A stretch of DNA of 64,000 nucleotides from Galerina marginata (lineage: Eukaryota; Basidiomycota; Agaricomycetes; Agaricales; Galerinaceae): positions 1,132,487 to 1,196,486 of the forward strand of contig JAECYW010000024.1 in the NCBI GenBank assembly GCA_023014335.1, given 5' to 3'. Both the position numbers and the translations under genes were made by a program. The notes under the pieces were generated by a model that saw nothing but the letters and a program-made list of their open reading frames with translations, had not been told where the DNA came from and ran no database searches. Within the stretch, counting starts at the first letter, position 1. Each line of letters opens with the position of its first letter. Positions 31,680 through 43,818 of this stretch are shown here, one piece after another.

Positions 31680-33280
31680 CTATTCGCTGGCAGGGAGTCC
31701 ACTAGCCAACGCCTTCCACTCTTCAGACAAGGCTGACGAGACAGCAAATGTTAAACTCTCGATTTGCGCCGGAGCTTGACGGTCTCCTGGTAATATGGCC
31801 TTGAATCTATCCGTGATGACAGAGTGTTCGAGGCCACGCATCGTAAGCAACTCATACTTCGTGAAGCCTGCCGTCTGTAGGTCGCCCAGGACACGAGGAT
31901 TGTAGTAGTTCCGACCTCCGAAGAATGCCGTCATCTCGTCTGTCAAGTCGTCATCATTGGGCGATACTGAAGCTGCAGTGGTAGAAGTTTCCTGAGTTTG
32001 GTGTTTGGGTTCCGTTGGTAGTTGGAGGTCCTGTTCAATTTCCTCGTTCTTGTCATCATCATCATTGGGCGATGCTGAAGCTGCAGTGGTAGAAGTTTCC
32101 TGGGTTTGGTGTATGCGTTTTGCTGGTGGTTGAAGGTCCTGTTCAACTTCCTCGTTCTCAACCACTTCTTGTTCTTCTCTTTTACGCTTTGTCTTTATCT
32201 ATGGGTATACCAGTGGAGTAGTGGAATGTTAGATAGAATCATCGAGAATATTTGAACTAATCACTTGCCTCCGTCTCCTCAGGAGGAGGAGAAGGCTCGG
32301 AGTCGCTCGGCGCCAAGGCATCCTGCAACTGGCGATTGAAAGTGGTTATCAGAAGATTAGTAGTTATTAAGATCATCATAAATGGGACGGACACACCGGT
32401 TTACTTGGCGCCTTTTCTTTCTTTGGAGCTGCTGGCCCAGACCGATAAATAATAGGACCAGCTCTTACCCCGCTGCAGCCTCCACTCTGCACCTGCAACC
32501 TGCCCTTGGTCGCACCGCGTACGGGTTGGCTCTCTATGTTGGAATCGCTTTCTTCAGTGTCGGATGATTCTGATTTGGCCTTCATAGGTTTCGGAGGCGG
32601 CACAGCACGACTACTACCCAGCCGATTTGACTGAGCACCCTTTTTATGCTGTGGGATCACCTCCGATTGAGCTTTTATCCCCTTCTTAGTTTTGTTCATC
32701 ACTATGTTGGAATCACTTTCTTCAGTGTCGGATGATTCTGATTCGTCCTTCCTAGGTTTCGGAGGCGGCGCAGCACGGCTACCACCCAGCCGATTTGACT
32801 GAGCACCCTTTTTATGCTGTGGGATCACCTCCGATCGAGCTTTTATCCCCTTCTCAGTTGTGTTCGTCTCAGCATCCCTTCGAGCCCTCTTCCTAGCCTT
32901 CCTTCTCTGTGTTTTCTACTCGCCAAGAATCAATTATGCTCTAGGAAAAACTCAGAGCGTTGAATAATTGCTTACGCTGAGAGGAGGTTTGGTATCTTCT
33001 TCGCTATCACTGCTGGAAGATGACGAGCACCTCTGTCATTAATGTCCATTAGCCCAAACGCCAAGCGCAGCAGCAAACAATCCAAACCTGAGCAGCCGGA
33101 TTTGAAGCAATCACAGCTTGCATCGCCTGAGATTTTGTCTAGTTATTATCCAGATACTCGATAACCAGGAAGACCTGACGCATTGGCTGTCGCGTCATAA
33201 CCCCTAGGTTTGGGAATCGTACTTACGGCAACAGCATTTTCGCAGTCGGATGAACTCGAGTCACTTTCTGAAGAAGGCAT
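31680..33280 (-). CDS. Charged repeat-containing hypothetical protein, six exons with one GC-AG intron
   Basis: Exons 33280-33227, 33126-33088, 33032-32976, 32915-32397, 32322-32269 and 32198-31680 join in phase 0 to 413 residues. The fifth intron uses a GCAAGT donor, because no GT donor keeps the frame. The N-terminus is Ser/Asp/Glu-rich (MPSSESDSSSSDCENAVA), followed by basic clusters (RRKARKRARRD). Two ~57-residue tandem repeats follow (KGIKA-SEVIPQHKKGAQSN, then PPPKP, then SESSDTEESDSNI). The last exon repeats an EEIEQDLQLP/HQTQETSTTAAS/SPNDDD block twice. The C-terminal ~90 residues look folded (FFGGRNYYNPRVLGDLQTAG, LTMRGLEHSVI, IESLTFAVSSAL). Not recognised; probably nuclear. The start codon is uncertain because an open frame precedes it. 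Confidence 0.6.
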
Positions 33281-33498
33281 ATCCTCCTCTTCTGAAGACA
33301 CCTGTTGCTAGCCAAAGAATGAAGCAGAGAGCTCGAAGAAACGTCGTACGACTCCGAGACAAGTCAAAAAGGCAGAAATCTGGGGTTTGGCTGATGGCAA
33401 CGTGACCGCGTCATAGAGCGTTGATCAGGTGATTAGAGGCACCGACTAATCATCGATCATTTTGATGGCATTTTAACCATTCCAACCTCAACGATGCC

Positions 33499-35008
33499 AT
33501 GAACAACCTCAAAGCCTTCAGCCGTGCTGTTCATTTACTTCATAGGCCATCCGAAGCAGCTCTGAAGTTCCCAGAAGAGGCGCTCGGACTTTCCGTCGCT
33601 GAAAAGGGTGGTTTTTACGCGGCTGCCTTGGGGTCGACGCTTAAGGCAAGGTACACTTTGGTTGGCAAGCTGGGATGGGGGATCCATTCCAGTGTTTGGC
33701 TCGCGCGAGACTTAAGGTGCGTCTGATATTTATATTGAAATACAAATGCTTCAGTTCGTCTATTTTGCGTGTAGGCAACAACAGCGTCATGTCGCTGTCA
33801 AAATACTGTCAGCCCATGCAACACAAGTTCAAGGCAAGTTCGCCGACGAGCTCAATATTCTTAGACGGATCAACAGCAGCGACACGAAAGAACATCCTGG
33901 TCGAAAACATGTTACCACCCTGCTAGACAACTTTACAATTACGGGTCATCATGGCGCTCATCTTTGCCTTGTTTCTGCGGCTTGTGGTGCTTTCAAGGGT
34001 CCGATATTTAATTCCGGTCAGAAGCTGCCAGTTGCCTTCGTGAAGGTAATCGGGAGGCAGCTATTGCTTGCTCTGGACTATTTGCATCGCGAATGTCGAA
34101 TTATTCATACAGGTACGTTTATAGTCTTATTTTCCTTGCAAATTCTTATGGCCTCGAAAGACCTCAAATCCGACAACATTCTTGTCAGCCTTCAAGATAC
34201 AGAACAGCCTTTCCAACGTTACTCGACCAGACTATCAGAATCGGAGGCTTTCCATGATACGACTCTACCTGTTGTATCCTGCCCAATCGTTGAGTTCAGC
34301 ACCAATAACACGCAGCGCAACGACAACCCACAACCTGGTTTTGAAGTTCAGTTGACAGATTTCGGGACCGGTGAGCGATCTTCCATATTTCTCGCAAATC
34401 CACGGTTGACCTTGAATTATTTAGCGGCGATGGTGGATGGTCCACATGCAGACGTTATCCAGCCTTACGCCTTGCGTGCCCCAGAAGTTATCTTGGGCAA
34501 CGGGTGGCATACCGCCGCGGATATCTGGAACTTAGGATGTTTGGTGTGTTTAATTCTATCCATTGTAGTCGTTGCGGCACAGTACCACTCATTGCGATTT
34601 CTAGTTATTTGAATTTCTTACTGGAAGCTGGCTCTTTTCCCCGCGAGGCGGACCCACCTGGAGCGCGGAATCCTACCATCTTGCCCATATGCCTGTCATA
34701 GCCGGAGAAGGATTCGATCTCGAGTACATCCGAAAGGGAAAGTATTTCGAAAAGTACTTTACACCCGAAGGTGACTTGCTATCTTATGAAGTAGAAAATG
34801 CTCGCTAAAACGAATCGTATCTATAGGCCATCTAACCCTCCAAGTGCAGAAAATTCGGAACCTGGAGCAAGCTCTGGACGCTTATCGGGTCTTGGACGAT
34901 GCTGAGAAACCGCGTTGTGTTGATTTCTTGAAGTCTATGTTGCGGTTAAAACCTTCGGATCGAAGTACGGCTGCCGAACTGCTCGAACATAGTTGGATTA
35001 AACCTTGA
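33499..35008 (+). CDS. SRPK-type serine/threonine protein kinase, six exons
   Basis: Exons 33499-33716, 33775-34112, 34161-34370, 34425-34543, 34605-34770 and 34827-35008 join to 410 residues. Kinase landmarks in order: glycine loop LGWGIHSSVWLARD; VAVK with the ATP-anchoring Lys; catalytic loop IIHTDLKSDNILV (the HTD in place of HRD is characteristic of SR-protein kinases); DFG in LTDFGTA; APE in RAPEVILG; ADIWNLGC; then LFEFLTGSWLFSPRG, YHLAHMPVIAGEGFDLEYIR and a final RLKPSDRSTAAELLEHSWIK. SRPK enzymes phosphorylate Arg-Ser-rich splicing factors. The spacer insert typical of the family is short here (about 45 residues after NILV). All catalytic residues are present, so an active enzyme is expected. 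Agaricomycetes carry many divergent SRPK-like copies, so the true substrate is open. Confidence 0.85.
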
Positions 35009-35033
35009 GGCTTTGATCCTGTTCAATGACAGA

Positions 35034-35105
35034 TTCGATGTTACGGCGATGGTAGATCCAGCCCTACGCCCTGCGTGCCTCAGGAGTTTCTTGAGCTGTT
35101 TCCGC
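35034..35105 (+). pseudogene. Degraded copy of the kinase activation-segment exon
   Basis: About 60 bp matching exon 4 of the upstream kinase gene: GCGATGGTAGAT, then CCAGCCCTACGCCCTGCGTG. A gap of about 20 bases lies between the two parts and several substitutions are present. It lies about 40 bp after the kinase stop codon and cannot encode a kinase. Confidence 0.6.
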
Positions 35106-36131
35106 CGGTACACCCACATCTCACTGCAGAAATCTATTATGCACCAGCCAGTCGTTTCACTGCCGCTGTCTGGCCCCTTCTTTATTGGTTCGTTACGCCA
35201 ATGGTTGGGTAATTTGAAAATGATCCGTGAAGTAGTGCGGTTGTCACAATTTTGTTTTATAGTTCAGTCGTCTTTCGTAAGTAGGGATTACATTCAGGTT
35301 ATGGAATTGTAGAAGAATTACTTGATTACACGTCTACGGGTAAGTATAATTGGCATCGCATGAGCCCGACTTACGCGAAAGTTGAAACATTCTCCGTGAC
35401 CCCACTCCTGATTGCCAGGCGATATGCCGTCCTTTACAACAGGCCGCCTTGTTATTGGCGGGCTACCGACGGAAAAAAGGATTACACGGCTAATTGAATG
35501 TCGTAAGTATATGTGCAGTCGCCAGTGACCTCCACCGACCTGATTTCATTAATCAAAGAGAATACGTTATAGGCCCGACTATAGATCTCTATCAGGCTGG
35601 GAATTGGGTCAACAACGCCGTTGTGCAGTTCTTGCTGAGAGGCACTGTAATTAGATAGTCCAATTTCGAGGGCTTCGGGCAGAAGTCCCTCTGCCGAAAA
35701 TGACTACCCTTCTTATAATCCAAGCTGGGTGCTCCGAGTCGTCTGTCGGGGTATATGTAACCCGCCATGTTTCCGGGTCTAGGGTTGCCTATAGCTGGGT
35801 GGAGGAATTTCAGCGTCATCTATCCCGACGTCTTATGCCGTCCGCGTTATGGAATGTCCGCGGTGGCAAGGAAGATAGTTTCGAGCGAACGCCGTGATTC
35901 CACGAACGACATTTCAAGAGCCGAGGTCAATTCAACGTCAACGGCCTCTGGGGGAGTTTGCTTCAAGTTGTGCATGTTGATTATGAGTCTGCAGGCCTAT
36001 GGACGACGTTAGATATATAGGTTGAAAGGCTCAGAAAACCGCAGACGAACCAGTACCGAGAAAGCACAGGTTATAAGGCTAAGAAAGCAGAGTTCGTCAA
36101 CTGCATTTGAAAAGTCAAACGTGAAAGTTGC
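35106..36131. other. Intergenic stretch downstream of the kinase
   Basis: No gene with recognisable domains. Some of it may be further decayed kinase-related or 3' flanking sequence, but I cannot align it by eye. Confidence 0.35.
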
Positions 36132-37159
36132 TTACGGCACAGCAATGTGAGCAATATCTTTAACACGAAAGAAAACGGGCATGAAAACAAGGAGCATCGC
36201 TTGATAATGGAATAAGGCACCATAATAATACAAATGTCGAAGGAGACGCACCAATTATCGCGACAAACGTCGAGCTTCCATCTCGCATTACTCTTGAGAC
36301 TACCGGGATATCTGCCCATCCTTCCTGCAAGCCTTGCCGGTATTTGTATAGAGCAAATCCCCAGATAATCGTTTGTGTGACACCTACGCATCCTCTAGGT
36401 TGGGAATGGCAAAGCGTTAGAAGCTTCCAAACTAGGTTCAAAAACTTGAACGTACCCGACGCGCGCCATTTCTCGAGAAGCAGAGGTGACGATGCAAGCA
36501 GAATCATATTCCAAACTGTCAAATGCAGAGAATCCGAGGTATACGCCCAGACAAATTTCAGCTAGGATTGTAAACGTCAATATGCACCCAACTAAGGTGC
36601 TCTTCCTGTATAACGCGTAGACTGTTGATGTGAATCAGCAGTTAAATTCAAGAAATAAGCTGATTTGGTACCTCGGAGGACAAGAATCACTTCGACCGAT
36701 GTTTGAAGCGCCATTATGGTTACGATTTGGAAGTAGAACCACCTGCGACAGGTTTCGGAAGGAATTGATGTCGTCGATAGAGGCCCGGTCGCGTAGAAAA
36801 CGGAAAAGCTGCAACGACAGTCTGTATTAGACAACATACGGAAGGTTAACAAACACAGGAACCCCACATTTGACTGCCGATGCCAAAGTAACGCGCGAAA
36901 AGATACAAAAACTTGACTCTGCTCGGAGGACTCCTGGGAGAAAGAGCTGAGGAAAACAGCTCAACGATAATCTCGACGCTCACTTGAAGATGAATATGTA
37001 TTCCTTATCGAAGTTGGAGACGGTGTCCCATGTGAGAAACGCCAGACCAGCGACTATAAGAGGGTCAATTGAGTACAACATTCCAGCCAAATACGTACTG
37101 CATGCACATTTGCGAGAAAATTGGTCAGAGTTGGCTAACGCGGTGTGGGGCATTTGCAT
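36132..37159 (-). CDS. DUF6533-type multi-pass membrane protein, seven exons
   Basis: Exons 37159-37099, 37053-36984, 36918-36863, 36821-36672, 36621-36456, 36394-36252 and 36157-36132 join to 223 residues. The N-terminus across the first splice is RKCACIAGLAFLTWDTVSNF followed by DKEYIFIFK, matching the DUF6533 signature of basidiomycetes (hydrophobic segment ending in a TWD/DH motif). Later membrane segments include VKFLYLFARYFGIGSQM, CRRWFYFQIVTIMALQTSVE, VILVLRVYALYRKSTLVG and LTFTILAEICLGVYLGF. The last two exons give TQTIIWGFALYKYRQG and the C-terminus. The family is membrane-embedded with unknown function. It is shorter than many members (often about 300 residues), and the final intron (94 nt) is the least certain part. 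Confidence 0.7.
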
Positions 37160-39456
37160 GCAGCTTGCGAGTATGGGGAGGAATAACACGCCAACGTCGA
37201 ACTCTATAGGCTCCAAATTCAAGCCTTCAGTCGACGTCAAGTGACAGCTGGTGAGGGAAGCAGACAAAGGTTTGAAATTTGAATTATCGGACAAGGTGAT
37301 TGAAGATCAGGGTGACGAGTGATGACAGTTCACGTGAACGTTGGTCGCTGAAAACATAGTAACAATTACCCCCGCATCAGAACGTCCAATGGTCTACTGG
37401 CGGACGAGAATTGAGAAACTTTAGCGATCGCATTTAAATTTCTGATGGGATTACTTGACGGAAGGTGGAAATGACATACCTCCAAGTGGGACCTCTGCGA
37501 GCCTCTGCGTTCCACAAGACTAGAATTTCGAGACTGGTCATTTGTTGGTGAGTTTGTTTCTTTCGGTGCCTATGGGCGGGGCGAGAACCTCTCTGCTGGC
37601 AGCTGTGAGCAGGATATAAATAAAGAAACAGAGTTTGACAGAGTCTGACGAACGTGAATAGCCGATTGGTGCATCCACATCGGGTCAAATTAGAGTGCAG
37701 GAAAGTCCTCTCCGAGATCGTGGTGGGAGACGGCGGCCGACGAGAGAGTGCGTACATACGGAAGACGAAAGAAGGTCTTTCACCAGCGAAATGGGAACAT
37801 CATGGTTGATATTGAACTGACCGTTATGCCAAAATGTTTTCAGGGACGGATAGCAACAGTGTGCGCGGCGAACGCTTCGAAGTTCGCAGTGATTCAATAC
37901 ACATACATGTACAAGAGCCTGCAACTTCAAGATACGCGAGTCGGCTGGTCGGGGACACCCGGAGAGCTGCGAGTAGTACGGAACACTCAGTCTCGAAACG
38001 GTCATACAGCCTACGGAACGAACGAGGTTGTCAGTGCTTCCGGGATATAGGTAACAAGTGAGCGTCTACAGTATGATCCACAGACCGAAGAACGCGTCAG
38101 ATGTGCCGAAAACGATCTTTGAGGGCGCAGAAGAAGGGGATTAGCAGTGTGCAGTGGCTGAATTAAAAAGTTTTGGACGAACCAATGATATCCAAAATTT
38201 TCCAGCACATTGTTTCTTGTCTTCTTAGCCTTCCTAAACATAACGATACGAGCCTAAACCCCTTTTGTTGCCTGTTACTTTACGACTTCGAGGCAGGGTA
38301 TGGTGTAGAGTAGAAGATCAACCGGTGGTCCGATCGTTTTCCGGCGTGTTTCAAAATTCGGGCGAGTAATTAATTGCTCACCAATCATTGTTGAGAAAGA
38401 CGGTGACGCCCTGCAGCGGTGAACTCATTACATCCAAAATGTTTTCATCTGCAAAAATACTGAGGGGGCGACACAAGTAAAAAAGCAGGTTCGGACAATC
38501 ACAATTGTCCTACGTCCTGTGGGTGGTCTCCCCTCTCACAAACCAAGCGGCTCGGAGTTGAGGAATATTCTCAGGTTCAGTTCCTTGCGGTTCATCCCCT
38601 GGGGAACAAGCAGGCTGAAACCAAACGGTTCAGCACTCGCTTTAGGCATGAGTGGAACCAGTTCACTACTGCCTGCGCAGTCGATTCCTGGCTCACACTC
38701 GGGTGTACATCCGGTTCGTAGCCTCGTCAGACCGATGACCAGTGTGATAGAGCTCCTCGCGCTCGGCGGGCGGAAATCACGCTGCGGAAATTGCGTCAGG
38801 AGGGGTTCGAACGAATTGCTTCGTACGAACGACCCCGGCGCACTAAGAACCACGTCATGACTCGCGCTAACCAACACGGCGACTAGAGGGCAAAAAACAA
38901 CTAGCTTTCACTGAACAAGTGTCATTCCTCGCTGGTGTTCATGTCCTCAAAAACCTCTAACGACCCTCAGTGTAACAAATTCCTTCTATTTTTTTTGCCT
39001 GGGTAGCCAAAAGAGTGAATGTGTTTATATGTACGATAGTATATAACAGACATTGGGGTGAAGATGAAGATGAAAAATGAAATGCAAATCATATATCCCA
39101 CAGACAAAAAAGAATGAAATGAGCACGACCGAAGTTGAATCTAGTAAACAAATTCCAGTCAAGCAAAAGAGAGGAAGGAAGGATCCAAGAGTGTACAGTT
39201 AGTTAGTTGGCAATGACGAGCAGTCGAAGAGAAGAGAAAAAGATAGAATAAACAATGTAGTTGCAATGATATGGGCATGGTAGTGGTATCAAACAGACAG
39301 GATGAATGAATGAATGGTCGAATGAATGTTGTTCCGAAACAGAAAAGAAAAAGAAAGAAAGAAAATAAAAAAAGGAAGATAAACGAGTGGCTGACCAGAC
39401 CTCCTGGTCGTAAAAATAGAGGGCAGCACTGTGATGATGTACACCAAACCAAGCAC
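37160..39456. other. Intergenic stretch with an isolated two-strand open frame
   Basis: About 2.3 kb without a supported gene. Positions 38519-38877 are open on both strands (113 codons each) but neither translation is recognisable. The end next to 39457 has short repeats (GAATGAATGAATG near 39302, then an AAAG-rich run to 39380) and is probably 3' untranslated sequence of the 39457-43818 gene. Confidence 0.4.
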
Positions 39457-42400
39457 CTAAAGCAGAATCGCCCTCTGCGCAGCCCCCGCCCTCCCAATCG
39501 AGCCCACACCACCAACACCACCAGCACCACCAACAGCACTCCCCCCACCCAACACAGACGCAGACGGGGAGAGCGTCATCGGCGGCCTCATCTTCGAGGT
39601 CGAGGTATGATACACCATCCCCGTGCCCGTCCTCGGCTTCGGGCGCGCGATACCCCCAGGACCTGGTGATGGGGGCGGTGGGGAGGATGGCGAGGGGAGA
39701 GGCGACGAAGGCATGGGCGAGAGGCCTGCGGAGGCGGAAGAGAGGGACGGCGTGCGCAGGGATCCACGCGAAGCGGATGACGTTAGGGAGAGGGAGAGGA
39801 CGGACGGAACAGGCACGGCGGCGCGGTCGCCTGCGCCTGCACGAGCTGCTTGACGAGGCAACTGTAGTGGGCGCACAGCAGGTGACGCCGAAGACGGACC
39901 ACCAGGCGACGGAGTCGACGCAGACGCAGACGAAGTAGACGAAAACGTCCTCGCGCGGGGGAACGCGATCTTCGAACCCGGAATCCCCGTCGTTGTCGTC
40001 ATAGGCTCCATCCTAGAATGAGAAGGCATCTTCCTAAGCCCGCCTGGTGGGAGAGGAGGGAGAGTCTTGTCTTTATTATAGTCCGACCTGAATTTGCTCT
40101 CCGCAACAGGAGTAGTCGACTCGCTCGAGAGAAGCTGGTGCTGCTCCGTGTCTTTCGGCGTAGCAGGCATAGGGATGCTCAGCGTCGACGCAGTCGACGA
40201 CGGGGTGTTCACCGCCGACGTTGTCTTGGAGCTCGAGTGGCCGTGATGATCGACGGACGAACCCGTCGAGTCCCTCCCTCCACCACCACCACCGCTACTC
40301 CGCGCACTAGGCTTCCTCATCCTCGACGGCGTTCTCCCCTCTCCTCCATCGTGCGGGCTAGTGACGTCAAGAGAAAACGTAGACCCCACACTGCTCGTAC
40401 TCGTTCTCGTCCCCCCACTGCTCCTCTTCTGCGTCTGCGTCTGCGACGCACCAGACGGCGTCCTCCTCTGCCACGACGTCGGCGGCAACGACGCGCGGGG
40501 CAGCTTGCCCGCTCCACCCGCTCCACCAGAACCAGAACCAGAAGGCAAGCGCTGGCGCTGCGCCTGCGCCCACTCGCCGGACTGCTGCAGCGCATGATCC
40601 TCCTCCTCCTCGTCATCGTACTCGTCGTACGTGTCAAAGCTGCGGTATTCGCGCTCGGACTCGAGGAGCGCGCCGGAGCTGTATGAGCGGGAGAGGGGGT
40701 GGCGCTGGGGGTAAGAGGGCCTGCCTGGGGTTAGGACGGACGAGGCGGAGGACCGGCGAGAGAGGTTGAGGGATGAGAGGCGACGGGTGAGCGGGGACGG
40801 GGCGTCTTCGTCTTCGCTGTTGGAAAGGATGGAGTTAGTATGAGGTTATGTGATTGGTATCAGACAACGTTGTAAGGGACGAGAAAGCGCCGAAAATCAC
40901 GAAGCAAAAAACGAGGCAGTACCACGAAAGGGTACGTACGAACAAGAACAAGAACAAGAACACCAAGACAAAAAGACGAACAAAAAACATAAAAAACCCT
41001 CAAAAAAAAAAAAAAAGCACCCACCTATCACTCCACCCCAACCCAGTAGTCAACCCAATCCCGCCCCTCAACATCTTCCCATCCCGATGACGCACCCTCC
41101 GCATAGGCGTATCGCGCTCGTCTTTGATGATGCCTGATTTGGTCATCAGCGAGGCTGCATCGAAAAAAAACATCAGTAAAGAAAAACGAAGGAGGTGAAG
41201 AGGAGAGGAAAGGAGAGGACTTACCATGAGAAGCCAGACTCAACGTACTCCCAGGCCGCCCATCGAGGGGCGTGGCTGAGCGGGAGGCACCGCCTGGGAG
41301 GAGCTTGGAGTTGGGCGAGAGCAGGCCGTCGCGCACCATAAGATGCCTACCAAAAATAATCAGGATCAAAACCACACAAAGACGAGAAAAAACCAAAAAC
41401 TCACGGTAAAGGCGTATGCAAATCCAAACTCGAATCCGAATCCCCCCCATCCTCCTCCTCTTGGTCCCGTGCGTTGGCCCGACTCCGGCCGCGCAAAGCA
41501 TACTGCACATCCTCATCCTCGCTCCCCTCACCCTCCAACACCCGCTCCAGCTCCGCATCATACTCCCCCTCTCCCTCCTCCTCAAAAGAGCGCACTCGCG
41601 CCCTGGTGCGGTCCCACGAGGGTTGTCTCTCCACACCCATCGCCACTGCCTTGCCATTTGGAGTACCATGACCATGCCAGGAAGAAGCAGACATCCCCTC
41701 CGACACACGTCTCCTCCCATTCGAATTCGAATTTTCAACAGACGCAGAGGAGAACCGAGAACGAGGGGGTAAACCATCGCTCACCCTCCTCTTACCCGCT
41801 TTTGGCCTGGTCGAATTAGCCCCCACAACAGCTGCACCAACACCACTAGCAGGAGGAGGAACAGCACCGCCAGAACTAGAAGACGCGCTATCAACCCTAC
41901 TCCTCGTCCTCGTCCTCGTCCTCGTCCTGCTCTTGCTCCTGCAGTTTGGCCGGGACGAAGTGGATTTCGTGAGCGCCGGACGGGGCGTGGTGGATAGGAT
42001 GGTGGCGATATCGGGGCTTGGTGCGCGTGGGTCTTCTTCTTTCTTCTTCTCTGGCTTCTTCTCCTTTTCTTTTTCCTTGGCAGGAAAAACCACACCCGCT
42101 CTCGAGCTCGAGCTCATCTTCCTCTCCGTAATCGTCGACGCCGCCGAGGACGAGCCCTTGACAGGCAAAGGCACAGGTCCAAGCTCATCAAGCGTCATCT
42201 CCCCCTTCTCCTTCTCCCTCTTCGCACCAACAACCCCAACCTCCACCACCTCGGTAGTCGTAGTCTTCGTAACCACGATCCCGCCCAACACCTTCCCAAG
42301 CTCTTCAGGCGGTAACCCCAGCCCAAGACCCACGATCTCCTTCTCCCTCTCCCTCTCCTTTTCGTGCTCGCGCTCGTCGGGGAGGACGACAGGGACGGGG

Positions 42401-43818
42401 GGTAGGCCCACAGCAGGCTCAGGCGGGCGCTCCGTCTCCGCCGCGCGGCTGCGACTCCGACTGCGCACGTTGAGCACGCGTTTGAGGCCTGCGCTGCGTG
42501 TGCGCTCTGCGCGGAGCTCGAGGCGGATGTCTTTTATCGTGGGAGATGATATGGACGCCGCAGCAGCAGCTGGCTCAACAGACTCAGCAGAGGCCTCAGC
42601 AGAGGCCTCATCATCTGCGGATTCGGCGAGCGAGGAGAGAGGCGAGTTGGTGAGCGAGGACGAGGAGAACTGGGTGAGTGTGGATGCGGAGTGAGGGAGG
42701 GCGGGTGCGGTGGGCGGTGCGTAGGCGTCTGCTAAAGGCAAAGGAGGCGTGAGAGGGGGCAGACGTGTGGGTTGGAACGCCAACGAAGGGGACGGGGAGG
42801 CCGGGACGAAGGGGGCCAAAGCGGGGATGGGCGAGCGCTTGGAGGAGGAGGGGTAGGAGAAGGAGCCGATGGAGGAGTTGGAGCGGTGCATGGGTGGTGC
42901 TGCTGCTGCTGCTGGTGCTGGGCGGTCCTCGTCGTATGTGCGAATTCTGAGGTTTATGCCTGGATCTATGGGATCTGCGAGTGACATTTGATGGTGATGT
43001 CTAGTTGATGGTGGGACGCCATGTGTTGTTGATTTCGTACTCTGCGCCATTTCCAACTCCACAGGGTGTTCGTCCTCTTCTTCGTCTGGGAGCGTGTCCA
43101 ACCCCAGGATATCGCGCATGTCGATGGAGCTGATGCTTTCGTTCATCTGGTGACGCTGCACGAACCTGCGCACAGGCGCAGAGGCAGAGCGAGTAGGAGA
43201 GGGCATAGCAGCAGGTGGAATCTCCCCGTCGTCGTCGTCAATGTCAGACAATGGGAACGGCGAGATCGACAGCCGGGTGAGCTGGGGCTGGGACGGCGGC
43301 GGCGATGTGCCCGATATGGAAATAGAAGGACGGCCAGTGCCGGATGACGACGACGGGCTGCGCGGGCTCGAGTAGGACGAGCGCGACTCGGGACGAGTAG
43401 GCGTGAGCGGGGGGAGAGGCGACGTCCCGCCGACAGGGCTCTTCCCGGACGACGCGATGCTGGTGCGCGAGCTCGTGGACGCCCCGCCGCCGTGCCCCCC
43501 CGCGCTGCTGAGGCTGATCACGGACTCGCGCTGGGAGGAAGAGGTCACGGAGTACTTGCTCGACCTGCGCGACCTGTTGACCGCCGAGGAGAGGAGGAGC
43601 AGCTGTTCGTGCTCTGATATGCGCGAGGGGCCGGGGACGGGGGGGAGGGGCGTGGATGGGGGCCCGCTGAGCGGCGGGTTGGTGGTGACAATGAGGCTGT
43701 TGGGCGTGGTGGGTGTAGGCGGGATGTGCGTGGGCGGGGTGGGGAAGGATTCGAGCAGCAGAGGGACGGGCGTGTGCTTGTGCGGTCTGGTTGGCATAGT
43801 GGTTGTGGTAGTCGACAT
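39457..43818 (-). CDS. Very long Ser/Pro-rich disordered protein, four exons
   Basis: Exons 43818-41405, 41346-41225, 41154-41025 and 40816-39457 join in frame to 1341 residues. Donors are GTGAGT, GTAAGT and GTGGGT. The protein is almost entirely low complexity: Ser, Pro, Thr, Ala, Arg and Glu runs, SRSRSR-type stretches, a KEKEKEKK segment and a Gly/Ala-rich tail. Possible ordered or conserved segments are VRRFVQRHQMNESISSIDM with RDILGLDTLPDEEED, the spliced centre (HLMVRDGLLSPNSKLLPGG, SLMTKSGIIKDERDTPMRR), and GLGWSDRSEDEDAPSPLTRR just after the third intron. It is serine-rich with many SP/TP sites, so it is probably heavily phosphorylated. Not recognised. The long plus-strand frames over this gene come from its GC-rich, low-complexity codon use. 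Confidence 0.75.

Noticed and set aside
38790..38840. GGTTCGAAC resembling a tRNA B box
   Set aside because: No matching acceptor stem, A box or anticodon arm could be folded around it on either strand.
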